Of a stretch of DNA of 64,000 nt, positions 1 through 12,243 are shown in pieces. Both the position numbers and the translations under genes were made by a program. The notes under the pieces were generated by a model that saw only the letters and a program-made list of their open reading frames with translations, was not told the origin of the DNA and did not search any database. Within the stretch, counting starts at the first letter, position 1. Each line of letters starts with the position of its first letter. The DNA is taken from positions 27,452,402 through 27,516,401 of the forward strand of contig NC_088301.1 in NCBI RefSeq assembly GCF_032854445.1, read 5' to 3'. This DNA is from Liolophura sinensis (Eukaryota > Mollusca > Polyplacophora > Chitonida > Chitonidae).

Positions 1-273
1 TTTTTCTTGTTTGCAGAATTTCCAAATCAGGTTACAGTTTTTATCTGAAAAGATAAATTAGTATGCCCTGACTGAACTATGTAATACTGTATTCAAATTT
101 AGAGGGTTGAAGGTAAAGAGTGTGGGTGGAGAGTGAGAGTGAATTTAGCTGGAGGGGTTAGTGGGCATTGAATTTGGCTGTAGGAAATAATGAATAATGA
201 GTTTGGCAGAAGGAGTTTGTGGGAAGGGAGTTTTTGGCTGAAGTGAATTTATTTGGAGGAGTTAGTGGGCATT

Positions 274-561
274 GAATTTGGCTGTAGGAATTAGTGAATG
301 GTGAATTTGGCTGAAGGAATTAGTGAATGGTGAATTTGGCTGTAGGAATTAGTGAATGGTTAATTTGGCTGAAGGAATTAGTGAATGGTGAATTTGGCTG
401 TAGGAATTGGTGAATGGTTAATTTGGCTGAAGGAATTAGTGAATGGTGAATTTGGCTGTAGGAATTAGTGAATGGTGGATTTGGCTGTAGGAATTAGTGA
501 ATGGTGGATTTGGCTGTAGGAATTAGTGAATGGTGAATTTGGCCGAAGGAGTTCGTTGATT
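274..561. repeat. 29-bp minisatellite, about 10 copies
   Basis: Unit GAATTTGGCTGTAGGAATTA plus GTGAATGGT. Copies with GGCTGTAGG and GGCTGAAGG alternate for the first six or so, a 58-bp higher-order unit, then GTAGG copies run together. Degenerate copies extend over about 140-660. Confidence 0.93.
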
Positions 562-1529
562 GTGAATTAAGCTGTAGGAGTTATTGGGGATTGAATTTGG
601 CTGGAGGAATTGGTCTATATTGAGTCTAGCTGGACGAGTTAGTGGAGCGTGAGTTAGTTAACCTGGGCATGTTGAGATGGATAAGATGTAAACATCGGAT
701 TTAAGCAAAATGGATCCAATACATACGCTAAAAGGTTGAAGGAGCTACAGCGGAGAAGTAATCAGGTAGTCGGACCAGGGGGTTAAGAGCACCATCGACA
801 GGTACAGGGCACAGTGTTATTGACGAGGATGTAATAATTTGTCACAGGAGCCACAGGGATTCTGTCACCCTGATTCTCCAGCATTGTCAGCCTGCCTGTT
901 TTCTCCAGGGCCTTGTATCCTGGTCACAGAATGAAACAGGTCCTTTATGTTAGCGATATCATGTTGGGCTGACCCCCAAGGCTGTCCCCTGTTCTCCAGC
1001 CTTTGTCAACTTTTGTTCAGTGACTCTATGGATCTAGCGATGATCCTATTGAACAGGTAGACTCTGTACTGTGGGTTACTGTCATCCTGTTTCATGCACC
1101 AAAAGGGGATAACAAAAGCGCAGAGGCGTCCATAAAATGGCCAGTCATGCAGAAGCTGAGCTTCGCTCGCCATAACAATAGATCAACACATATTTATACA
1201 TATTACCCCATGGCAGACTGAGGTCATCTGATACCCATTTGGGATCTGAAGTTTGTGGTTTGCTGGGGGGGTTGGGAATGAGACTGGAGTTGAGTGGACG
1301 GGGAGTGGTACTTGTAAACCGATCATTGACTCAGATTACCTAACTTAAGCTTTCGGCTAATCTTTAGAGAGATCAAACTGTTATATGGAGAAGGGTGAAG
1401 GTTTCGGGAGGTGGGGGGGGAGAAAGGGTGATTAGGAGAAAGGTATGATCAGGACAGGGATATTGGAGTGGGTGGGATAAGCAAGATTTTGAAGTGGGCA
1501 ACATTAACTACCCCTTTGTCATATTTCAG

Positions 1530-1616
1530 TGTGAGCTAAATCATAATGACACCAAACCCGAGGAAGTTGTCGAAGATGAAATCAAAAGTGAAATACCTCC
1601 AGCCCAAAAACTGTGA
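1530..1616 (+). CDS. Possible terminal coding exon of an unknown gene
   Basis: A good acceptor (CCCCTTTGTCATATTTCAG) is followed by 28 open codons and TGA: CELNHNDTKPEEVVEDEIKS and then EIPPAQKL. The sequence looks like an acidic protein C-terminus, but 28 open codons can occur by chance. I do not recognise it. If real, it would end an upstream gene and put the start of ptch within 1.7-17 kb, where I did not find it. Confidence 0.2.
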   Translation, partial: CELNHNDTKPEEVVEDEIKSEIPPAQKL

Positions 1617-2939
1617 CCAATTAACTAAAAGCATGACAAAGAAGACCCCACAAGCACACAGCAGTGGACAAAGCATGCCAATTAAGAAAATTAATTAAAC
1701 TAGATAATGTTTTTTTTTTTTTTTTTTTTTTTTTTTGCACATTACGGGTGAAGAAAATTTTCTTGATCACAGTTTTCATTTGACAGAAGAATGGTTAGGT
1801 TCATGAGTGACTGGTTTCATTTGTCAGTTTTCACAAGTTGTTTTGTTCTTTTGTTTTCATTTAAATTGTTTATTTTATTGGTTTATGACAATTTCTTTGA
1901 TTCAAGAATATTACCATTAAAGATTGGCAGTTTGGTTCGCATTAGTGGAGTAACCTGGTTGAGACCAGAGAGAAACTGCACATCTCCTAAGACACCTGAC
2001 AAACCCATAGCCTAGTCAGCAAGAGTTCAGTCATTGCACAGGGCTACCAGCATACGCAGTCATATACCTAAACCTATTAGAATGAAAGTTAAGGCTGGTC
2101 GTGCTCCTACAATCATAGTGGCATGCAGTGGGTATAAAACATAGCTTGTAAGAAATGTAGACCACCCTGACTGTAGCTATACTGCATGGAGAGTTAATTA
2201 AGGTCGCCAAGAAATATAGTTCTGGTTAGAGGTTTTTGAAGGATGGCGTTCCTACTAAGTGAGTCGTAGCCTGCAGGTCGACTTGTTAGGCAGCTTGTTT
2301 TGTACAACGAAGCCTTTGAAATGTTAGGCATAATGGTTTGGATCGGCTGATCTATTGTGTCTGTCACCCGAGACAACCAGTGTTCAGATGATACCCTAAT
2401 TCTTCAGGTTACTTACCTGTAAAAGTGTAATTAACCTATCCAATGAAGTGTGACATCATACCTGAGTTGTGAAGGCGAGATGCTTACCTGTCTAAGGCAG
2501 ATTTTTTCAGAAAGCAGGATAAATCCCAAATCCGGCAGTTGTTCCCAAAGGAGTTCAGCTTTCCCCACCCATAAACCTTTAACTATCATCAAATTCTGTG
2601 AAAAGTTCTTTTTTTAAAAGTTTTTTTTAAACAGCAATTAAATACATAAATTTATTGGTGAGCACACATTTTTCTGTCCGTTAAAGAAGAAATCCAAGCA
2701 AGGAGAGCTCTAAGGTTTCTGAAAACATAATGAATTAAAAAGGTTTAAGTCTGCCAGTGATTACTTTTCTTACACAAGACGAAGAGAGCAGCAGGCATCT
2801 TGGCCATACTCTGGATAACCAGCGTCACAGGAGTAAAAACAGGTGGCTTAAATGCCAGTTTGGGTCCGACCAAGACAATTCAAAAAGGTGACCTAAACTA
2901 AGCCAGCTCCATTAAGGGTGGCTTCATCTGATCTGACAG

Positions 2940-3171
2940 TTCAGTATGAAGGGGATAGTGCAACGACTGGTTGACCCATGTCATTATAATGGCTCGGGTG
3001 GGGCGACTTACTTGCCTTCGGTAAGTGAAGCAGCACTAGATAAAAGAGCGATGGAAATCCGTCCTGCCACAAGGAGGTACATTACATACACTCTAAGGAC
3101 TCCATCGTCATATGGCGGAAAAATTGTTGAGCATGACGTTAAACCCCAAGCACTCGCTCGCTCACTCACTG
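2940..3171 (+). mobile_element. Full-length SINE, family B, with 11-bp TSD
   Basis: About 232 bp, ending GACGTTAAACCCCAAGCACT and a CACT/CGCT tail. It is flanked by perfect 11-bp repeats TGATCTGACAG at 2929-2939 and 3172-3182. Internal text such as GGCTCGGGTGGGGCGACTTA and GAGCGATGGAAATCCG is familiar to me from gastropod repeats. A short ORF across it is not a gene. Confidence 0.85.
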
Positions 3172-5332
3172 TGATCTGACAGGTTTGTTGGCGTAAATTA
3201 GAAATTTGTTGGTTTAGTCGACCATATTTGTACGTGTATATTCAAAAGGGAAATTGCTGACTCGAATGCATTCAAATTCCCGATGTGACAGGTGCAAGTT
3301 TGTGCCTCCTGTGAGTGAATCAAACGTTAGATCTACTGATCGATGAGTAAATGCAAGTAGCCATAAATTGGTGAACTCCAAATCCATCCTTTATCTCCAT
3401 CTTGTAGATCTACGCTAATATAACCACGGCTGATGTCGACACTCTGTACAGCAAGAACTACGAAACATGTTGTTTTCTGCACGTCTGACGCTCCTAAATT
3501 GCAGTATACTGTAGTGTGATACATGCCCTTGCCAAACTTTAAAAATTCATCAGACAAAACAAAAGCTTAATAACATTTATGCCATCAACACTTATGAACA
3601 AAACAACAACTTTCTTCCGGTGTTTAGTGTTGACCCTTTTGGCCGTCTCATGTCTTGCCCAAAGTTAACTACAGATGTAAGAGGCATTTTTGATATTTTG
3701 ATCGGACTTGATGATCTGTTCAGTCATGTGACCTGTCTGGCACATCTAGAATCCCATATTGCAAGGGTTTGAACCTGAATAATGACTTGTTTAAAAATCG
3801 AATAAAAATAAGAATTCGAATATTGTGAATTCCTTAAATCGAGCAAGATACGAGGTTGAGCTGAAATGTTGCCGCATAATGCCTTCCAACAAAGCATTAT
3901 GGGTAATCGTTTCTTCACTTAATTGACCCAATTTAAAATCAAGTTTAAAGGGCACAGGATGAATTGCTATTCAGTTCACGTCACCTTTAAGTTGTGCATA
4001 CTGTGACTTCTGCACGTACAGCCCATGTAGTTAAGTAAAGGTTTGGTTGTATTTGAAAGATGAAGGAGAAAGGTAATAGTATGTAAGAAGCCCGTACTTT
4101 CCGGCTGTAGGGCTTAATCGCCTGAGGACCACCCGGTCGCCAGCCTGCGCTTTTGTCTGGAGCGTTTGACAAACCAGGAGTTGAATGGTTGATAATAACA
4201 CATTAATTAGGAGGTCGATTGTATGTCCTTTTTTTTTTTTTTGTTGCCTTAATGCATAAATTATTTGCACCTGCAATCATGCTTGGGTTTCATCAGAAGA
4301 AAACAACGCATTTGTCACCGAGACAAGTGTGTTGTTCATGTAATTTGTAGGCTAGAAAACTTTTTTCCACGTGCTGTCCCCAGATTTTGTACGTCATGAC
4401 GTGTGTCAAGTACACAAAAACAAGGCAGAAATCCTGATTCCCATTCTGTGGTGGCACTTTGTTATGTCAGAACTAATTAGTTTGTGTTAAATTGTTTACT
4501 CATTTGAATAGGTTTGGCAGAAAGATGATTATGTATCGCCAAGTGTATCTCTTTTTGGAGCTTATATAAACATTTCGCATATAAATTAGGTTAGTGATTA
4601 TTTTCACCACTTGTGTAATGTTAAATTATATAGACATGTATGATATAGAAATAGATTCATAGAGGAGTACTGTTATCATACATGTGTATAGAACTGAATT
4701 TTGCTGTTTTTTTGTAACGCTGGGATGGACCAGGTGATGTTTGCTGAAAATGGAAAAATGATCTTGTGTGTATTGAGCTGTAGAGAATAGCTGTGTAGCT
4801 GATGTCTTATACTTAACTTGCCCCTGTGGCACATGAACCTAGGGTCTCTGGGCAAAGATATGGCACAAACTACTCCATTTATACACACAGCTCCCTTATT
4901 AATTCCAGATTTCCGTGTGGTCCCAGCTACATTAAGAGTTCTCAGCCAGGCCAAAGGGCTGCCCTCTATGTAAATGGGATTGGAGGGTAAACTTTGACAT
5001 AGTACTGACATGTCAGTTGACTGGTCACTCCGGCTCTCTTTGATATATGATAATGAGGCGCGCACAAAGCGGGTACACAAAGCCACACTAGTCCTACCAA
5101 CACTGAGGCTTTTAGGTGCATCTCTAGAGCTGAGCTGAAAAAAATTGACTTAGATGAGAAAATGTAAACATACTGAAATTCCACCTGTTGTCCAATGAGT
5201 AATGTGTAAGTCGAGGATAAACCACTGCTTTCTGTCTTATAGTTTTAACTAAGCCTCAGTTCATTTGTCAAGTTCGCATCCTTGTTTACCACCCTTTTAA
5301 AAGAGGCAGGGAGAAACTTACATCAAGTATTT

Positions 5333-5367
5333 GCGACGTTAAACCCCAATCACTCACTCGCTCACTC
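5333..5367 (+). mobile_element. 5'-truncated family-B SINE tail (35 bp)
   Basis: Only the GCGACGTTAAACCCCAATCA end and the CACT tail are present. It is flanked by near-identical 13-bp repeats, ACATCAAGTATTT (5320-5332) and ACATCGAGTATTT (5368-5380), one mismatch, which marks it as an independent truncated insertion. Confidence 0.75.
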
Positions 5368-5609
5368 ACATCGAGTATTTCAGACTTTTGATTTTTTAGT
5401 TGAGGTTTATATAAAACTTAGGAATTCATGGATGGGAAATGTTGCAAATTAAATTTATGTTTTTTGTCTAAAGTTTTAAAGGTTTACATTTGACTTAAAA
5501 TAAAAATGAGAAAGCTGTCAATTGAATTTTATGGCTAATTTTCTTAGGTAAATTAGTTTATGACTCATAAACATTGTGTTTTCCAAAAGTAATTTCAATT
5601 TGCACATGA

Positions 5610-5752
5610 TCTGCCAGCAGCCTGCGAATGGTCGTGGGTTTCCCCCGGGTTCAGCCCAGTTTCTTCCCACCATAATGCTGGTCACCGTCGTACAAGTGAA
5701 ATATTCTTGAGTACTGTGTAAAACACCAATCAAAAAAAATAAATAAATAAAT
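5610..5752 (+). mobile_element. Truncated family-A SINE
   Basis: It starts inside the element at TCTGCCAGCAGCCTGCG and runs through TTTCCCCCGGG and TGAAATATTCTTGAGTA to CACCAATC and an AAAT-rich tail. Several mutations against the other copies suggest an older insertion. Confidence 0.85.
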
Positions 5753-6689
5753 TTGGACGTGTGTGAGTGGGGAAAATGATGTGTATTCCTAAGAGTTCAA
5801 TACACAGTTAACTGAATGGAAGGTGATTACTCCAAAACCTGAATATGCTCTATTAATAGATTTTTTGAATTAGAAAGTCAAAAATAGAAGAACATTATGC
5901 AAAAAAGGTGTTATAAATGTTCAGCTAAATGGAAACCAGTTGAACCACACACCTTGACACAATAAAAGATCACTTACCTGAACAGAGTGAACACCTGTAA
6001 TCAAGCTGTCACCTTCGACAGTCATGTGCATCACCTGGACTAACATTAAAATAAATTCCCTTAATTTTGTCACATGATACACGGAAAGGATTTAACCCAA
6101 GCATTTTGAAATTGAAATGTAAAGTGTATTTGTCTTATCTCAATTAAATCACATTTTTATCAGAGGTGGACTAATCAAAGCTTGGGGAAATGTCCAGAAA
6201 ATGATATTGGGGAGTGATTAGCAATTTTTATCCAGATGAATTGGCTTGTAATCTCTGAAATTAGTTTGTGTTCCTTGGTCTTATTTTGCCCATACAGCTT
6301 TATCTTTAAACATGGCTGAACATGATAAACTTTCATCTACTAGATAAATACAGCTTATGCAAATGATCTGAAAGATTTGTCTATGTGAAAGATATGTCTG
6401 TGTGAAAGATATGTCTATGTGAAAGAAATGCAAGGCCATGATTCATTATTACACTCGGTTTTAAGATGAAAAGGTTGCAATTTTCTGATTTCATTTAACT
6501 TTTGGTGCTGTTTTGCTTTGATTTATGTTATGACAACAATGTGGCAGCAATATTGCCAAAGTGGTAACAAACCATAGTCTTTCATTCAGTTTTTTTGCCT
6601 CCTTTTCAGAGAAACTTCAAAGCATTCTAATAATGTATAAAATGTATAAATGTATATGTATAATGTATAAAAATAGACCAGCTGACTAT

Positions 6690-7024
6690 GATTTTATATG
6701 AAAGTGTACAGACACTTAAGTGATGATGTGATTTTATATGAAATTGCACAGACACTTAAGTGATGATGTATTATATGAAAGTGTACAGACACATAAGTGA
6801 TGATGTGATTTTATATGAAATTGCAAGACACTTAAGTGATGATGAGATTTTATATGAAAGTGTACACACTTAAGTGATGATGATTTATATGAAAGTATAC
6901 AGACACATAAGTGATGTGATTTTATATGAAAGTGTACAGACACTTAAGTGATGATGATGTTTTAAATGAAGTGTACAGACACATAAGTGATGAAGATGTT
7001 TTATATGAAAGTGTACAGACACTT
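6690..7024. repeat. About 38-bp tandem repeat, 8-9 copies
   Basis: Unit TTTATATGAAAGTGTACAGA plus CACTTAAGTGATGATG, 35-40 bp with small indels between copies. Long ORFs on the minus strand here are products of the repeat. Confidence 0.92.
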
Positions 7025-9504
7025 TATATTTAAAAAATGCATGAAAAATGATTTTCCTCTCATATTTACATAGAAACATGTTTACATGTTTATATAGGAA
7101 CATGTTTACATAGAAACATAAGGACACACTTAAACATTCATACAGGTGCCCTATTCTTACCCCTATATTACTGACGATAGATAGTTTACACCTGAATCAC
7201 ATTTTTGGCACACTAAACAGTTTCTAAGGTAAGGGCAACAGTGTGTCTGCCTAAAAGGCTGGTCTGCTTAATGATCCCAGTGCCTGATCTTAGCTAGGGG
7301 TGGGGAAATGATGGGCGGTCTAGTTGGGGGAAGTTATGCAGAGAATGTCAAAGAAAAGCTTTTGTAATGCGAGGAAGAAAGGGTTATTGGGAGAGGCTCA
7401 GCATGGCATGACAGTGTGTGGTATCTACCTCTGTTAAGTAGCAATTAAGGCTGAGGTGGTGCGCCATGGCAAACCTCTAGTCCTGCTCCACTAGCACACC
7501 TGAGGAATATTCATAGATTTGCACCTGTAATTAAGCCAGTTGTCTGAGTTCAGATGCGGGTGAATACAGGGCCCAGCTCTAGAATAACGGAATAAATTAT
7601 TTAAAAGCTGCTTAGCTAATTATTTTCAATTATTACTCGGGCTTTGTTATGTGTCATAGCTGTGCATGATAAAAATGTAGGACCCGTCCTCATGCATGGA
7701 TGGATGGATAAAGAGAATGTATGATTACAGTATACAAATATATACGTATGATTAATGATATGTGAAAGTTGTACTAAATCTACACGTAAGACTTAATCTT
7801 CAGGTTTTTAGTGTCATATTTACATTCCTATATATTATATATATCACAGCTAGTTTTCATCTGTTTGTCGTGTTCAACAACTATGTAAGTTTTTGAGTAA
7901 TTGAATGTTAACATTGTAAAAGTAATACCTTTGTCATTTATTTGGGCCTACATTGTACAGAGCGCGCCTGGTTTAAGTCTACGTTGTGTACTATAAAATG
8001 TACCAGGCAATAGAGTAAAATTCGCAAATTTAGATACTTTGTTCATTAGAGCATTTTATCTTGATAGTATATATGGTACATTTTGTATGGATAGTAAACT
8101 GCACAAGATCACTTGGTTCATTGCTGCATTTGAGATTTTCATTGGAATTTGGAAATAAACACTAAGTTTCTCTGTTCCTCCATTGAAAAACATCATTACT
8201 TAGTTAAAAATTGTGCCATTGAGCTTGTAGAAACATTGCTCATAATTGTTCACTATAGGCCAATGCTTGGACACACCAGTCCAATTCCATGGGCTTTCTG
8301 CACTACTGCAGTGGTGGGAACTTATTGCTTACTGCCAGCAGCTGTGGGGTGAGGCCTGGAATCTCCTCGGGGTCCCAATTTTGCCCTCTCATTGGGAGTT
8401 CCATCCATCACTCCCCCTAGACTCATAACCTTCTTTCCATACCCCTTCCTTCCCAACCCATAGACAGCAGCCATCTTGTTTTTTCAAACGTAATCGATTC
8501 ACCTTGTTTACGTTTTCTTCGATTTAATTAAACGGAAGGCCAAGATCTCTGTGGTTTATCAAAGGTGAGAATGGTATCTGAGATATTTAAACAATTTTCT
8601 CAAGAGTTTCCTTCTCGCTTTGTTCAGTTCCGCTGTGCTCAATTTTTTCCAGGCTTTTCTACAAGGTTTGCTCTAATACCACATGCCTAAACAACTGGTG
8701 TAGACCAAATCCTGAGCCCAGGAGGAAAATTTCTCAATCCTTCTGGGCTTGTTTAAGTCATCTCCCAGCCCTGTATATACTGACTTAACAAGCTGTAAAC
8801 AGTTGACTATATAGGGTTGCAGTTGTGTTTATTTGCCCAGGCCTGGTTGGAGGAATGGTGAGCCTGAAGGTTTACTCTTGCCAGAGTCCCCAATCTATCC
8901 AGCAAGCCTCCTTACATCACTAGAGCTTCACCATGCAGTAAACATACCATATGTATATATACCCCTCCTCCCCCAGCTCCCTGTACCCATGCAATACCTC
9001 CTCAGCTAGTACCCCAAGAGAGTTATCAAACCAACAGGGAATTCAATCAAAAAGCTGAATTCCAGAGATGTAGAGTTGTTATCTGGCAGGCTCTGTGATC
9101 TCCAATAGCTAAGAGGCCGCTCAACACACAACAGATGATCCTGGTGTTTTGCTCCCCTCTGATTACCCCCAGTCTGTGGATCCTTATAACCAGCTTATGA
9201 TCAGCCGAGCCCACCCACAGGATTCTGATCTCAAGGCCTCTACCCTCACATCACCCCCACACCTCGCCCAAATTGATCAGTTATAGTAGTGCACCCTTCG
9301 AGACTTATCATATGTCAGGGTCATGACAGAGTGTCTAGCTATAATAATAACTGCTAAAGGTCTATCAAACGAAAAACTTCTAGGTCATTGGTGATCTATC
9401 ATTGTCTTGAACATTATGTATTTTTCATCTGGTTGATCATTATCTTACCAAAGGTCAGTGGTTTAATTCTCTGAGTGCTCACATTCCCTGAGCACATCTG
9501 TTTA

Positions 9505-9532
9505 AGACCAATCAAATAAATCAATAAAATAT
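9505..9532 (+). mobile_element. Possible relic of a SINE tail
   Basis: The text AAGACCAATCAAATAAATCA resembles the CACCAATCAAATAAATAAAT end of family A. No family-A body precedes it, so this is either a degraded copy or another element sharing the tail. Confidence 0.3.
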
Positions 9533-12006
9533 GCCAAATTAACAAAACACAGAACCTTGACCACTTGCACACAGTTAAACAATGGTCGTTAGCATTTTTA
9601 AGATCCTAGAAAATATAGTGGAATTTTTACAGAATTTGAAACTTTCTTGTGTCTTGCATTTCTTATGTCTTGTCATTTAACATCAAATGAAGCATCTTTG
9701 GTGTGAATCAAAACAAAGCATTTTATAACTTTATGTTGGTTACCTTTCTCTTGTGATGTAATATCTGAAGAAGCTTTTCCCCTGGTAAGTGGGCATAATG
9801 TACCTGTGGCAATAGTTAAGGAGTGAGGGTGGGTAGCAGTTAAGAGGGCCACTTGAGATAGCTGTGTATGGTTGGTGTCATGCGTTGGATCGTCCTGGGT
9901 CAGCACTGCTCAATGAAGGCACAGGGGTATTACTGGGCCAGGATTATGTCAGGGAACAATGCCTGTGGGTTTGCTGGCAGGCTTCCATTCACCGCACAGT
10001 CCTCCGTTCCTAAACCTGGAATGTGAGGTCAGCCCTTTGCAAGCTCCAGTGTCGCAACTTAATTCTCTCTGGCAGACTTTTTTTTTTACTTTGCCGTTAC
10101 GGTTAAGTCTTCCAAGCAAGTCTGATACCTCTGATTGTGTGGAGTACTTGTTAATTTCTGCCCCAATGTATTTATATTATAATAAAGCAGGGGTTAAAGT
10201 CAAGCTGTTTATGTTGTTGTGGACATCATTTTATTGTTCAGCAAATTGATCACCAGGTTTTCTGGTTTTCAAGAATTGGCAAATGTAGAATTTTTGTTGC
10301 ATGTGAAGATGGGCAATATGAACACACACCCCCACCCCCGCTTTGTTACCTTTAAAAAGCATTTTCAAATATAGGACTTTCAAACTGCACATAAAGATTG
10401 AAAATTGTTACTGCTCGATAAATTTTCAATTTTTCAGTCGAGTAAAGTATGACCAAGTTCTCTGCTCACAATGATGTACTTGACTTATAGTGGATGACAC
10501 AGAGCTGTCACTATACTGTCAGACAGCTTAGTGGGCAAAATTTATGTCAGCTCTTGAAATAGGCCTATTATTGTTATGTCCTGATTTATTCTTTCTTTTC
10601 AAGTTGAGAGTTGTATTTGATGAGGTTCACTTCAAGTTTTGAGGGGTAGTCATCAATAGAGTATGACCCAGGACTGTCACTTGTCTGCTATTAATATTTA
10701 TGAGATTCAGTTATGAAGTCGGAGGGGTTTGTAGCTGTGTTCTCTCTCTACCTCATTGCTTCTCTGAGCCAACTTGGCTGCACTCAATAGGGGGAAAGCT
10801 ACCAACAAGTACCAGGGTGTACAAGGATTGCCATTCAGGCGACTATAGGAGAAAGATCAGTATAAATTGATGGTGTGAGTCCCTTGTAAGGAGTCTATCT
10901 GGCAATCATACACCTGAAGAATTCGCTATGAATTTGCGCCTCGCCTGGCGCCAACCAACACGCTTGGCGCTCACACTGTATTTCAAACTTCTAGTTACCT
11001 GTATGCTTTTTTACAATGAACAACAAACTTGTGTCTTTGTGTTGTATAGTCTTGCATTAAGCAGTGCATTTCTTGCTTGCCCTATTATTATTATTTTTTT
11101 TTTTTCCACTATTTCTCCAAACTCTCACTTTTGGCAGCTTTCTCACAAAGTGCCAGACTGCCGTCTGTGCCAACTGTCTAAAAGATGATCTGTCAACTAA
11201 GTTGTGAGATAGTGTGGTTTGATCGTCATCTAACCGTAAACGCTGTGGTTATGGTATACGTGAAATGTTTTTTGTATATCGCTAAAAGCATCAGTTGAAT
11301 TGATGCGTCACATAACTGCCGTCTCAGAGTGCATATCTAACAGTCAACCTTGCCAATAATGCGACTGCAAATATGAGGAATCGTGTTGGATTATTTTTGG
11401 AGTTGCTTTGATTTCTTTGACCCATAAACCTGATCACAGTCAAAAATTCTGGAGTACAGAATTCAACGCCAATTAATCAGTCATCGTAAGGATTTTTCAT
11501 GAATTTTACTATTGAGTATACAAGTAGCAGATGAAAAACTGCCAAATTTGAAGCTTATATAAATCATGTTTATGTACGGAGGAAGTTATACCCAGTTTGA
11601 ATAAAACACTAACGTTAACGTCACATAATTTTTTCCTGATTTTAGCAATTAAATATAATGAAATTAGTAATAAAAAATTATAATAATAATTCAAACTGTT
11701 CGGTTTAAAACCAAAAATTGTTGTGTGGTCAACATATTGTTCATGATGTTTTTTTTTTACGCTTACATAAATTGTATACATCAGTATGTTAGGACAAATG
11801 AGAAAACCAAGAAAATGGGACATTTCGTTATTTAGCTGCATCTGAAATTGCCTGTGACAGAAGGTTATGAAAATTTGCCCCAAATTTGAAGTAACACTGC
11901 ACATTTCTGTCTTTGTTGGTAAAGTGCTACAGATGTGTATGAAAAAGCATATTAATTACAAGTATGCATAATTTAAGATATTTATAAATATCTTTACATT
12001 TATAAA

Positions 12007-12009
12007 TAC

Positions 12010-12050
<41 letters not shown>
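12007..12050. repeat. (TA)n microsatellite
   Basis: About 20 TA units next to the fold-back element. A second TA run lies at about 12298-12322. Confidence 0.95.
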
Positions 12051-12052
<2 letters not shown>

Positions 12053-12243
12053 AAAAAAAATAATAAAACGCCATCTCAACTTTCTACATTATTTTTTTTC
12101 CTATATATGTAGGAAAAAAATAATAAAATGCCTTCTCAACTTTCTACATTCTGTTATATTCCAACTGCAGTTTCAACCTTCACATTAGTTGGAATAATAC
12201 AGAATTTAGAAAGTTGAGAAGGTGTGTTATTATTTTTTTTTCC
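12051..12243. mobile_element. Fold-back (MITE-like) element pair
   Basis: 12112-12165 and 12187-12243 are inverted copies of one sequence (GGAAAAAAATAATAAAATGC, then CTTCTCAACTTTCTACATT and TATTCCAACT) around a 21-bp loop. A third, partial copy lies at 12051-12101 and itself begins GGAAAAAAAATAAT and ends with the inverse. TA-rich flanks fit insertion at TA, as in Tc1/mariner-type MITEs. No transposase is seen. Confidence 0.7.

Noticed and set aside
2946-3179. 77-codon ORF
   Set aside because: It coincides with the family-B SINE bounded by its TSD.
6734-7127. Long minus-strand ORFs with repeated HIKSHH-type peptide
   Set aside because: They are translations of the 38-bp tandem repeat; no start context, splice signals or known repeat protein.
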